Source: Paracyclopina nana
Taxonomy: Eukaryota; Arthropoda; Copepoda; Cyclopoida; Cyclopettidae
NCBI GenBank assembly: GCA_019096065.1
Contig: JAGUCH010000007.1
Span: 3,618,501-3,682,500 of the forward strand
DNA: 64,000 nucleotides
Reading direction: 5' to 3'
This document shows, piece by piece, positions 1 to 12,352 of the stretch. The notes under the pieces are model-generated. The model searched no databases and had not been told where the DNA came from. It saw only the letters and a program-made list of their open reading frames with translations. Positions within the stretch are counted from its first letter, which is position 1. Each line of letters opens with the position of its first letter. The position numbers were made by a program, and so were the translations under genes.

Positions 1-3000
1 GTCACATCCACTCCAGGTCCAGCCAGCTCTGGTTTTCCTGGCAATAACTCCACCTTCGTTTTTCCATCTGAGGTGAAAAAGCCTCTGATTCCTGATGCAA
101 AAATTGAGGAAGCCAAGCGAGTCCTTGCTGAGGTTGAAGATCTCGATGGTGAAGATGATGATGAGACAATGAAAAAGTTGTCTGACATCAAGGAGGAAAC
201 TACTATGGCTGCCTCATCAAGACATTCCAACGTGCCACAAGATATCGACAAGTTCCTGGAGATCTCCGGAGTCGACTTGAGCCTCAGCCCTGAGAAGAAG
301 GACATCAGTGGCTTTGATGTGATCCTTGAGCAGACAATGTCACAGCCACCCAGACAAAATGTCAGTGTGAAGCTATCACTCAGCAGTGGCAACCACACTG
401 ACACTGATGGCAAAAAGTTGAGCTCACAAACCTTTGTTTGCCAAATGATGGACTCCACTACCAAGGCTGATGACGAACTTCAGCACCAGCCACAAAATCA
501 ATTAACGTTTGAGGTACCAGCGATTGTGGAAACATTGATTGCTCCCAATGACAAGGAAGTTCTCTCTGTGAGCTTCAAGGCTGAAGAAGATCGTTTCAAT
601 ATCAGCTCGGAAACCTATGTCAAGTCTCCCATGTCGAATTTCGCAGACGAAGAGCTCAATTTGAGTCACTTGAGCACGGGCACGTATGTCAAGTCGCCCA
701 AATTGGCTATGATTGTAGAGGACAATGAGGACGATGACGACAATGTGGAGGTAAATCCTGATAGGTTGGAGCAAATAAAAAAGGACATTTTTAAGGACAT
801 TGACGTTATTGATGAAGATTTTATGAAACTCGACGATGACAATGAGTTGATCAGCGGCACATGGACAGTTGTCAAGTCTACGACGGATTTGGAACCAGAG
901 GTCAGAGATCAAAATGAGTCAATCCACTCATTGAATGATCTTGAGCTCAGTTCAGCTTCTTCTTACGAGAAAATCGAAGATGTTGAGACATTGAAGGAGG
1001 AGTTCAAGCTGTTGGATGACAAAATTGAAAAGCTAGAAATCAAGTCTCAAAATGACATTCAAGATGAGGATCTTGGTTCAGTTGCCGTTGTTGAGGCTGC
1101 ACCTGTTGTTGAGGCAGAAAGGGATGTTGCTGCAGTCCTTGATAATACGAGCGAAAAGGGGCAGGATTCTATTGCTGAAATTCTTTTAGAAAGAGGCCCG
1201 GAAAACAAAGAAGAAGTCGAGGAACCTTTTAGTCACAACAACGAAGAAGCTGTGGACGTGAGCTCCAAATCTAACTTGAAGGCCGAAGACCTCAATGTAA
1301 GCTGCAGAACTTATGTGAAATCCAGGCATTGCAGCTCAGATGAGAAGCCTATTTCCGAGGCCAATAGGTCTCTGGATTCCGAACTCAACGAGGAGCCTTT
1401 GAAGCCACAAAGGCAACCAGTTCTTTCGACTTTTATCAAATCTCCGACGCAGCAGGAGCCTCAGCATGGAAGCAAGTTTCTGACCTCAGAAGTCAAAGAG
1501 AATGTGTGTAAAGCTCCTGTCTTGCTCAACATTTCTCCAATCCGAAAAGCATCCTGCATTTCCGACAGAAAGCCCCTGCATTCGGCCAAGAAAGATGGCA
1601 TTGCTAATTCTACGTTCAAAAAGTTTGCCGAGCCTGCTCCAAAAGTCACCTCGAGAAGGTCCATCGATGTGGTTCAAAGGCGGCCTCCGGCTTCCTCTAC
1701 TGCCACAAAGCGAAGGTCACTGATGCCCCCAAGCAGTTCCAACAGGCTCACCCTCATCAAGCCCATGGCCAGCTCCAGGATTGTCAGCCATCCCAATCCA
1801 TATGCGGCTCGTAATATGTACTATGACGAGCGTTGGATCGAGAAGCAGGAGAATGGGTTCAAGAAATGGCTCAACTTTGTCCTCACTCCTCCAGATGATT
1901 GGGAGACGTCCATTCAGCCTGGAAAACTAGATGTCGCAAAGCTGTGGAGTGCTTGCACCAAAGACGTCAAGGTTCCTCGTGCACCAACTAGAGAAGTGCT
2001 GTCTGTCAGGGCTTATACGACAATCAGGGAGCTCAATAGCCTGCGACGGAATGCATGCTTGCTTTGGCAGTCTCCAGCATTGGCTAAAGTGGTTGCCAAG
2101 ATCGAGACTGAAATTGAAATGCACAGGATCATCTTGAGGCAAGACAGGCAAATTCACAAGGACTTGGGCGTGAAAAAGAAGATGCTGCTATTGCTGCTCA
2201 ATTACAACCCTCTCTGGTTGAGGATTGGCCTCGAAACCGTTTTTGGCCAGATCATCCCCATGGAAGGGGCAACAGATGTGGTGTCCATCAGTCAGTTCGT
2301 TTTGCACCGATTGTTGTCCAACCCTGACATTTTGGCCATGTTTGCTCACCCCACAGTGCCACATCATTACAGGGAGGGACACGAGCAAGCACTCCGCAAG
2401 TTTACCCTCAAGAAAATCCTCAGCTTGATCTACTTTCTGGACCAAGCCAAAACTATCAAGCTGATCAAGCACAACCCTTGCTTATTTGTCAAGGACTCCA
2501 ATATTAAGATGTCCCGTGATCTCCTTGTTGCCCTGTCCAAGGACTTTTTGTCTGGTGAGGGAGATTTCATCAAGCATTTGGGCTACCTCGGATATGAGGT
2601 GAAACACAAGCAAACCATGCTGGATGAGTTTGATTTTGCTGTGACAAATATTGCTACTGATCTCAAGTGTGGAGTTCGCCTCTGCCGCATCATGGAAATC
2701 TTGACTCATGAAAACATCACTGAGAAGCTCCGCATTCCTGTTGTTTCCAGGCTTCAGAGTATACACAATGTGGAACTTGCGTTAAAAGCTCTTGCCAGAT
2801 CAGAAGCTGGGATGCCACCAACTGCGGAGATCACCTCAAAGTAAGCTCATATCCTTAAGTAATTTTAATTATGTTACAAATTGTTCGATTAGGGATCTCG
2901 TCAATGGACACATGGAGAAGACACTGGCCTTGTTGTGGCACCTCATTTTCGGTTTTCAACTTGGCCTAATCCTCAATGAAGACAGACTGACAAAGGAAAT

Positions 3001-6000
3001 TGCCTTTTTGGAGAAAAGCCTCAAATTCAAGGCCAGCTTCAGCCCTGAAGCCAAGTCTGGTCTTTATTTCATTGGTGAGAAGAAGAGGAGGGATCTCCAG
3101 GATCAGTCTAGTGGATTTGAGTTTCTTCAAGCAGACTCCAAGAACGACTGGGCCAAATCAGCCAAGTTCCAGCTTCTGTTAAAATGGGCTAGTCTTGTGG
3201 GAGCTCACTACGGTCTTGAAATTGAGAATTTGTCCACCTCATTTTCTGATGGAAGAGCACTGTGCTTTTTGGTGCACCATTACTACCCCGAATTTTTGCC
3301 CAGATCCGAGATCCATTTACAGACCACTCAGCATCAGATCCAGAAGCAAAATCTTGACTCATCCCTGAACAATTCTTTTGGTAAAGGAATGACCTACTCT
3401 TATGGTCAAAATGGAGAGCATCTCAAGTTTTTGGCCAATGAGAAGGAAAATTTCAAGATCTTGCACATGAAGGTAATTTTTTGGGCATTTCTTGCATTTC
3501 TTCATTTTTGTGACACTTGAGTCTGCTTTTATAGGTTCAAGAGTTGGGAGGAGTTCCAATGCTGATTCGCAGCACTGAAATGTCCAATACGATTCCCGAC
3601 CAGAAAGTGACAGCCACGTTCTTGACTTATTTGGCCGCAAGATTGTTGGACTTGTCTGTGGAGATGCAAGCAGCCCGGACGATTCAGTTTGCATGGAAGA
3701 AATTCATCAGTGCCAAAAGAGAGGCTCAACTCAAGGTGAAATATCAATGTTTTTAACCCACTCTTCTGTGACTCGATACAACTTTCTAGTTTTATTTGAA
3801 TAAATGTCTGCTTCTTTGACTGTTGATTTGAAAAAGATTCTCTCTTTGATTTTGTAGGTGGAAATCAGGGCAGCAACCATCATACAAAACAAAGTGAGGA
3901 TCTTTTTGAGAAAAGTTCGGATTCAAAAGTATCAAAAAGCTGCGCTCACCCTTCAAGCTAATTTTCGAGGATTTTTGGCCAGGAAAAGGGCCCAAGAGAT
4001 GCGGCTTCAGATTAAGTACGAAAACCACTTGAAGGCCACTGTTTTCATCCAAAAGTGCATCCGAGGCTTTTTGGCCAGAAAGGCATACATGCAGCAAAAA
4101 GAGGCTGCCTTGACTATCCAAAAAGTTTGGAGAGGATTCATTGCTCGAAAGCATTTTCAATCAACTCTAGCTGGGATTATTCTCGTCCAATCTTTGGTGC
4201 GCCAAAAGCTGGCCCAGAAGCAGTTCAAGCGCTTGTTGAAATCCAGATGCGAGGCTGCCACCAAAATCCAGACTTATTTTAGAAGGCATTTGGCAGCTCA
4301 GAAAATAAAAAAACTCAGGCAAGAAAAGGCTGCTGTGGTGTTGCAAAAACATTGGAAAGGCAAGGTGGCTGCCATGCGATACCAAAAGTTGAGGACAAGT
4401 GTGATTTCTTTGCAGTCACACATCAGAAGATTGCTCGCCGTGAAAGCCTACAGGCAGAAAATCGAGTCCAGGTCCAAAGCTGCCATACTGATTCAAAGCC
4501 ATTTCAGGCGATATCAAGCCACGAAGCATGTGGAGTACTTGAAAAGGTGCCGAGCTGCAACAATGATCCAAAAGACGTTCAAGGCTTACATTGTGAGGAA
4601 AAACTACGTGAACTATCTTCAGAAGGTTGTCAAGGTTCAATCCTTGGTGAAAATGCACTTGGCAAGAACTAAATATGTCAAGACACTCGAAGCTGTCATT
4701 GTCATTCAGAAAAACTTTCGGATGGTTCAAGCTCAAAACCTTTTATTGGAACTGCGAGCTGAACGCGAAGCCGAGGCACAAAATGCTGCAGTGATGATTC
4801 AAAAAGCGTGGAAAATGTATGCACAACGTCGAGCATACATCACAATCAAGCAGAGTGTGATCGTTTTGCAGTCTTTTGTCAGGATGACTATTGCAAGAAA
4901 GAAGCATCAAGCCATTGTTTCACTAAGGCACGAATCTGCAATCATCATTCAAAAGAACTTTCGCCAATATCTTGCTTTCAAGCAGTTGACAAGCCTAAGA
5001 AGAGAAATGGCTGCCATCAACATCCAGAAAAATTGGAAGGCGTATTTGGCTCAAAAAAGCTACCAAGACACTCGAAGCAAAATCATCAAGGTCCAATCTT
5101 TGGTGAGGAAATGGAGAGCAAGGAAAAATTATGTGCAAGCTGTGGAGCAAAGAATCAATGCTGCCATCGTCTTGCAAAGCTACCTTCGTAGACGAATGGC
5201 AAGGAAACAGCTGGAATTCCTGAAGAAAACCAAAGCTGCCACCATGATCCAAAAGCACTATAAGGGCTATGTGAAAAGAAGCCAATTTATGAAGGTGAAA
5301 AAGGGCTTCACTCAACTCCAAGCCTTGGTTAGGATGAGAGTGGCCAAAGTCAAATACGCTCAAATTTGCAGATTGCGTCAAGATTCTGCTGTGATGATTC
5401 AGAAGCACTTCAGAGGATACCTGGCTCGTTCGCAAGCTCAAAAGTTGAGGGAGGAAAAGTCGTCAATTATTTTGCAGAAGTATTGGAGAGGTTACGTGCA
5501 AAGATCTCATTATGAGCTAATGAGGAAAAGCACCATATGCATTCAATCATTTGCACGCATGTGCATTGCAAGGCGAAATTACCTTGAAATGCTTGAAAAG
5601 AGGGAAGAATCTGCTGTCATCGTACAATCTGTGGCCAAAATGTTCCTGCAAAGAAGAAAATATGCAAGAGCTCGGAAGGCTGCTGTAACCATTCAAAAAA
5701 CTGTGAGAATGCATCAAGCAAAAGCTCTAGCAAATCAACTTCGCATTGAGAGGGAACACCTGAGAAATCAAGCCTCCATCACTATTCAAAGCCATTTCAG
5801 AAGGTATTTGGCTATGAAGCTTTTGCAACAGATGAAGGTGGAACACCAAGCAGCCTTGACTATCCAAAAAATGTGGAAAGGCTACTGGCAATGTCGCAAT
5901 TATAACACAAAGCGTTCTGCTGCTATTTGCATCCAAAAGAATGTGAGAATGTGGCAAGCCCAAAAGCTGAAAACTGAATTGGCACGAAAGAGGGCTGATA

Positions 6001-8987
6001 TGAGAAATGCGGCGGCTGTCATCATTCAATCTCACCTGAGAAGGCACTTGGCTCAAAATGTGCTCAAACAGTTGAAACTGCAACATAGTGCTGCAATTAT
6101 GATTCAGAAGACTTGGAAAGGCTTTTTGCAGCGAAGGCAGTTTGTGCTTTTGAAATGCGCAGTAGTGAAGCTGCAGTCTCAAACTAGGAGGATTTTGGCG
6201 CAAAAGATGTATCGAAGCATGTTGACACTCAGGAACACTTCTGCCATTACCATACAGAAAAATTTCAAAAGGCTCCTTGCTCAAAACAAACTTGCGTTGC
6301 TCAAGAAAGAGAAGGCAGCGACAATCCTACAAAAGCATTGGAAAGCTCATAGAGCCAGGCAGCAGTATTATGAGCATCGCCTTCAAATCATCAAAGTTCA
6401 GGCTCAAGTACGTCAATGGCTCGCTCGTAAACGATATGTGAACTTGCTGGAAGAGAGAAATTTTGCTGCCATTCGCATCCAGTCACATTTCAGAAGACAC
6501 ATGGCCCAAAAGGAATTGGAGAGACTGAAGCAACACAAAGCGGCTGTCATAATTCAAAAGCATTACAAGAGTCTACTCCAACGGAGACGTTATAAGAAAA
6601 CTATCGCCAGCGTTGTCAAAGTTCAGTCCATTGTGAGAAGGAATCTTGCAATGAAGAAATTGCAACAAACCATCCAGATTCGCAATGAGTCTGCTGCGAT
6701 GATCCAAAAAGTTGCCCGAGGGTTTCTTGCCAGATGCTCGGCAAAAAGGCTCAAAAAAGAAAAAGCTGCTATTTGCTTGCAAAAGAACTGGAGAGCTCAT
6801 GCTCAAAGGTCGCATTATCTGTTGTTGAGGAACAGTGCCATTTTGATTCAATCTGTTGTGCGAATGAGGATTGCCAAGAAGAGATATCAAGAGCAACTAG
6901 CAAGGAGAGATGGATCAGCTACATTGATTCAAGCCACTGCGAGAGGATTTTTGCAAAGGACCAAATTTGCCAAGATGCTTAAGGCTGCAACTTGCTTGCA
7001 AAAGAACTGGAGAGCTCGTGCTCAAAGGTCGCATTATCTGTTGATGAGGAGCAGTGCCACTTTGATTCAATCTGTCGTGCGAATGAGGATTGCCAAGAAA
7101 AGATATCAAGAGCAACTAGCAAAGAGAGAAAGGTCAGCTACTCTACTTCAAGCCACTGTGAGAGGATTTTTGCAAAGGACCAAGTATGTCAAGATGATCA
7201 AGGCTACTGTGTTAATTCAAAAAATCTTCAGAATGCACCTTGCCCAAAAACTTGCTTGTGAGTTGAGGGTGCAGAAAGAAATTGAGCGGAATCAAGCTGC
7301 AGTGACAATTCAAGCCAACTTTAGACGGTTCTTGGCCCAAAAGGAATTGATAAGACTGAAGCTTAGAAATGAAAATGCTGCCATTTGCTTGCAAAAGAAC
7401 TGGAGAGCTCATGCTCAAAGGTCGCATTATCTGTTGGTGAGAAACAGTGCCATTTTGATTCAATCCGTCGTGCGAATGAGGATTGCCAAGAAAAGATATC
7501 AAGAGCAACTAGTAAAGAGAGAAAGGTCAGCTACTCTACTTCAAGCCACAGTGAGAGGATTTTTGCAGAGGACCAAGTATGTCAAGATGATCAAGGCAAC
7601 TGTGGTAATTCAAAAAATCTTCAGAATGCACCTTGCCCAAAAACTTGCTTGTGAGTTGAGGGTGCAGAAAGAAATTGAACGCAATCAAGCAGCTGTGACA
7701 ATTCAAGCCAACTTCAGACGGTTCTTGGCCCAAAAGGAATTGATAAGACTGAAGAGGGAAAACCACGCTGCGGTCACAGTACAAAGAAGTTGGAAAGGAT
7801 TTATCCAAAGGCGAGAATACTTGAGAATAATTCAAGCTGCTATCACAATACAGAAAAATGTGCGCATGGTTCAAGCTCAAAAATGTCTTTGTGAGCTCAG
7901 GAAGCAGATGAGCATACTGGAAAATCATGCTGCAATCCAAATTCAATGCTGCTTTCGAAGGTATCTTGCCCAGAGAGTACTGAAGCAGCTGAAGAAAGAA
8001 AAGGCCCAATTTGAACTTCATCAGCACCAATCTGCAGCTCTGATTCAAGCCACTTTCAAAATGTACCAGGCCAAGCAATTGTTGAAGCAAATGAAGGCAA
8101 GAAAAGCTGAAATCCTTGCAGCTCAGCAGAAAGAATTGGCCAAAAAGCAAGCCAAGGCTGCATTCATTTTGCAGCATGCTTTTAAAGGTTGGCTAGTGCA
8201 AATTGCATACAGAAGGCAGCAAAGAGCAGCCACTTTGATCAAAGCAGCTTGGAAAGGCTACAAGCTTAGAATGGCTATGAAGAAAGCTGCCATTGCCAAA
8301 AGGTTGGCAGAGGTGCAAAAGAAAGTCTCGGATGCCAACAAAAATGCTACTGAGGAGCAGAAACTTTGCAATAGGACAGCCTTTGCCTTGGACTACCTTT
8401 TCGACTACAAGGACATGGCTATGCTTATTGTGGCTCTTCACCATTTGGATGTGTCGCTGCGATATTCGACCAATTGCTGCAGCAGAATGTTTGAGAACGA
8501 CTCGAGAGCCATTTACAACCTCATGGATTTAATGGATGGCCTCAATCGATCTGTGCCTCATATCGAGGTCATGACCATCATTCTGGACATTTTGATCAGC
8601 TTGGCAGAATTCCACGAGACGAGGCCCAAATTGGCTGAAATCGGGGTTGTCTTTGACTCTGTATTGACTGCATGGAACAAAGGTGACAAGAACGCTGAGC
8701 TTTTTGGCAAATGCTGCAGCCTCTTTTGGAGGCTGGCCGCTGAACCTTGCGCCCTGGATTACCTGAAAGATGACAAGATTTTCAAGAAGCTCTCCGAGTT
8801 TGAGGCCGTTCAAAATCGGAAGAAAAAGACTCCTAGCTCTACCTCGTTGTTGACAAGCAAAGCCATCAAGCCAAAAGTGAAGAAATTGAGTACAAAACAT
8901 GGATGCCAATTGACGGACAGCATTGTCCGTTTTCACTCTGACCCACACGTGGCCATTGGCAGCCTCATGAAAAGACTCCGCAAGTAA
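1..8987 (+). CDS. ASPM: ASPM / abnormal spindle protein, 5' end outside window
   Basis: Spindle-pole and microtubule-minus-end protein that binds calmodulin through IQ motifs. The reading frame is open from base 1, so the N-terminal ASH region lies outside the window. Exon model: 1-2840, 2893-3472, 3535-3735, 3858-8987, with gt-ag introns of 52, 62 and 122 bp in matching phase. The visible part is about 2,900 residues. First comes an acidic, low-complexity N-terminal region with repeated TYVKSP-like motifs. Two calponin-homology regions follow: the first at about 2400-2960, with DLKCGVRLCRIMEIL and the ASPM-typical NGHMEKTLALLWHL across the exon join; the second at about 3170-3720. From about 3690 to 8330 there is an uninterrupted IQ array of about 60 motifs (estimated from array length and 23-residue spacing, not counted one by one). 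A helical, ARM-like C-terminus ends the protein. AATAAA lies at 9028-9033. The family assignment is firm. The array is longer than I recall for insect Asp. Confidence 0.95.
6765..7756 (+). repeat. recent tandem duplication inside the ASPM IQ array
   Basis: A block of IQ motifs starting with CLQKNWRAHAQRSHYLL occurs three times, at about 6765-6980 (short copy), 6981-7372 and 7375-7756. The last two copies are about 385 bp each and nearly identical in DNA and protein, including the stretch ending FLAQKELIRLK. Neighbouring IQ motifs are far more diverged, so these copies are the youngest part of the array. Confidence 0.9.
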
Positions 8988-9219
8988 CCTTTCAATATAT
9001 GACTTTTTTCGTAGGAGAAATGTTGTAAATAAAACTTTTCTAGTAAAGTTCCCTATAGTAGCTTTTGTTCTTTTTTTGTGCTAGTCATGGTGAATAATTT
9101 GTAAGGGCTTCCCTGAAAATGTGATAAGCTTATTTACTGCTATGAAAAGGTTATCACAGAGCCGGAAGTGAAATTGCTGAAAAGTCACACATTTTGCGTC
9201 AGAAAATCAGTTGTAAGCA

Positions 9220-10415
9220 ATGAGGAATAATGGTTACGTGTCTGTGGGCCATTTGATTGGACACAAAAGATCTCGTGTGGAATATGTCAGCACTCTGAGG
9301 CATTTTGTCAAAATGCTCAATATCACCCTGGACGACTCCGTTGTGGACAAGCCCTCCACCATGTGGAAATACGAGGAGTTTTTCAAGTCTGCTGACATTT
9401 GCTTGCAGAGCTTCTCCAATTTCCTCAATGGCATCATGAGGAAGCCTGATTCTGATGAAATTCAGCTGCAACTTTTGGTGGAGGAAATCGTGTGGAGCAT
9501 GGTGAAGACCAGTTGGAGGGAAGACTTTCATTTCAAGGCCTTTTGCATCTTCAACCGATTTTGTGATCCCATGGTCCTCCCCCTGGAAATAGGGCCAAAC
9601 GGAGTCCATTTTGTGTTCAAATATTTGGACTTGGTCGTCCCTGCCAAACTGAGTAGCTACAATCTGGGAGACTTTCTCGCATTAATCGAGGACCAAAAGA
9701 TCTGCCATACAAAATTGGACAAGCTGTTTGAAGAAGTTGTGCATGACACGATTTTGTCCGGAAGCCTCAAAGGGAAACTAGTAAAAGGGTACAAAACGAA
9801 ATCATAATGTTATAATTATCAGTAATTTATTTTAATTTCAGCAAAAGCAATCGGTCAAGTTTATCAATAATGTCAATGAACCCGATGAGTTTAAAATTGA
9901 CCTCACTCTCATTGACCGTTTTGTTGCACAACCAAGCTGAAGAAATCCTTCCTCTTCACGGTGCTGAAATTTTCGTGACCAAAAGCTCATCCAGGTGTGG
10001 ATTTCGTGTCAAAAACTCCTCCATTTTGCACCTGAGCTCCATATGCGGCCAATATTATTTGTGGCTGGCTTTCGACTCTCCCAAAGAAGACTACCTGGCC
10101 TTCAAATGGCACTCAGCTTTGCAGGAGACCATCACGGATCTGATTCCCAATGGCTTGAACAGGCTGGCCAAAATCTACCAAAAGCATGAGATCAGAGAGA
10201 GTTTTTTCCACACGAAAGGATCGCATTGCAATCGATACCTTGAGTTTGAGTACAACTCCAAATCCGAGACTGACATCAATGGCCAGGATCAGGAATTTCC
10301 TCTGGAGAGGCGAAATTCATACTCTGAATTTGGGCATGAAAGACAAGTGTCGGCCAAAAAGCTTCGATCCAGGAAATTAGGTGTTATACATCATGGATAT
10401 TACCTCGACTCGTAA
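9220..10415 (+). CDS. SWAP70/DEF6-like PH-domain protein, short form
   Basis: Exons 9220-9788 and 9842-10415 give about 380 residues. The donor gtacaa at 9789 is in phase 2; the alternative donor at 9781 leads to an early stop. The N-terminal half resembles the EF-hand-like region of SWAP70/DEF6 (VEEIVWSMVKTSWRED, then FNRFCDPMVLPLEIGP), followed by a linker and a PH domain. The PH domain starts at SGSLKGKLVKG, spans the exon join and ends with the conserved Trp and helix of FKWHSALQETITDLI. Family members bind phosphoinositides and regulate Rho-type GTPases and actin. Here the protein stops about 70 residues after the PH domain, so the long coiled-coil/DH-like region of vertebrate SWAP70 is missing. 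It lies 230 bp downstream of ASPM on the same strand. The family call is by alignment in memory; sequence similarity is low. Confidence 0.65.
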
Positions 10416-10532
10416 AAATTGATTTTCAACTCTAGTAAATATAGTAAAAAATCCTGATTAAATTAGCTTTATTGACGAGAAGCAATGCAGTTTTTGCCAG
10501 ATTCATGTCAGTGCAGCCAATAATTTGTCACA

Positions 10533-10965
10533 ATGAAGGCCTATTTGCTTTTTGCTACTCAAATTCCATCTTTGTTTGCCCTTTCTTGCTTTACTTGTAA
10601 TGGCCCCGAAAATGCTTGCCTTCAACCTAATGATTTTGGTTCAATCACAGAATGCGAAGCAACGTTTGGTGAGCCGTATTTTTATTTTTATTTATTAGTA
10701 ACTAATGTTAGGCATTACAGCCAGTTGCTTCAAAGCTGCAATGTTAGGCTCCACTTTCCGTGGCTGCTACACGACAAGAACCGCAGATGCTTGTGTTTCT
10801 GGTGAGGATTTGAAAAGCTCCTATCCAGCCCTGGGAATGATCATTGAAAATGATGACGAAATTTGCTTTTGCAACTCTGACAATTGCAATTCTGCAAATG
10901 TTCACTTGCCTTCAGCCATTTACTTTATAGCTGTGCTCCTTTTTCTTTTTGGAGCATTTCATTAA
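10533..10965 (+). CDS. Ly6/three-finger protein, probably GPI-anchored
   Basis: Exons 10533-10668 and 10712-10965 join in phase 1 and encode 129 residues. A signal peptide (MKAYLLFATQIPSLFALS) leads into CFTCNGPENAC. Ten cysteines follow the Ly6/uPAR pattern and end in CFCNSDNCNS, the usual C-terminal CxxxxxCN box. The last 20 residues are hydrophobic (SAIYFIAVLLFLFGAFH), as in a GPI-attachment signal. Such proteins sit on the outer cell surface and in arthropods include septate-junction and ion-channel modulators; which subgroup applies here cannot be told. AATAAA at 10968-10973 starts 2 nt after the stop codon, so the 3' UTR is very short. Confidence 0.8.
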
Positions 10966-10973
10966 AAAATAAA

Positions 10974-12352
10974 TTAAATTGGCGGTGCAATGTCAAAATT
11001 ACAACCTAAAACTGTGTCACATTTGAATGTTAAGGCCTTTCTACGAATTACGTACTACTCGATAAATCCTGGATATGGAGCAAAAATTAATATTAGTGAA
11101 ATTAATTCAGCCCAATTTGTAATTTTTCAGCCAATATGGAAAGCTTCAAGATTTTCGTTCTTATAGAAGCATTTCTAGAGTTTGAATGTTCCGCCAAAAC
11201 ACAAGAAAGTACACTTAATTTTTTATTAATTTTGCAAGAATGCAATTTTCATCGAATCGTGCATAGATGAGATTCTGCGAAATTACACATCAAGGCCCAT
11301 GAAAAGTGGCGAAACGGTCGACACCCCATTGCGATTTGGTGTTGTTGCTTGCCAAAAAGTTAATACGTCTTCAAGAGCGAGATGAAGCTCATTAATCCAT
11401 TAATTGAGGGTAATGATTCGGGTTTTCCTTTGGGGGTCTCAATAGGGGTCCTTTGTCAGATCTATTGTCTTATAGATACTATGATACTTTTGAAGAATTG
11501 ATCATCATCATCCTCTTCGTTTCGTCGAAATAACACTTTGTCTGCAACCATTGTTCATCAGATCATCTTTTGAAAAAAATCCAACTTTGACCACAATCCA
11601 CATTCTGTGTTATTTGGTGGGGTGAAAAAAATTGTTGAATTTGCAATATCACGCCCATTTCAGTTTGTTTTTCACGTTTCCTGCCATAGTCCTTTTTATA
11701 AGGGCGTGTACGCGTTTTTTGTCACATTTCACGTATACGTAGCAACATTTCAGCCCTAATTTGGCTATAAATCTTTTTTGCCATGACATTACTACTAATG
11801 CATAATAATGGAGGGAAAAATCCACGTCACCAAGGAGTGTTCGTCTAATGGAAGTGACATTTTAAGTGATCATCTCGTTAATTACTCGTCATTAAAATTC
11901 CTCTTTTTATCTACTATAGTGGAATGCGAATTAATAAGTTTTCAATCTTCTTCGCCGTGAAGAATTGAGTCAGTTGATGGGGTCACGTGAACTGACAAAT
12001 TGATTCTCTACTTATAATTCCATTTAATTTTTTAATGGCATTTGGTGCTTATTGCTCCACTTTCGTTTGGCATCCAAATCCACGTTATGTTTACACCATG
12101 GCTAATTACAATGCATATGCAGGTTATTTCACGGTATATTTTCAAGGCAAGCCTTGACTTTTTTTCGGCTCATTCTTTCAAGATTTTCCACGAAAAGGCC
12201 ACATGCTAAATTCACATTCATATTAAAATTAGCAAGGATGGGTGCGAAATACCTTTCTTCTTCTTTGCATGTATATTTACTTTGTTTGTTTTTGCTGAAT
12301 TTACAGTACAGAAAAAAATGATGGCACAAATTTTGTGATAGAGTGTGTCAAT
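10974..12352. other. intergenic, no gene seen
   Basis: AT-rich sequence with stop codons in all frames. I see no plausible splice-bounded exon, RNA gene or repeat. It separates the Ly6 gene from the convergent minus-strand secreted-protein gene. Confidence 0.6.

Noticed and set aside
9781-9786. Donor gtaaaa for the SWAP70-like gene
   Set aside because: Joining here runs into a stop within 31 codons, whereas the donor at 9789 restores a PH domain.
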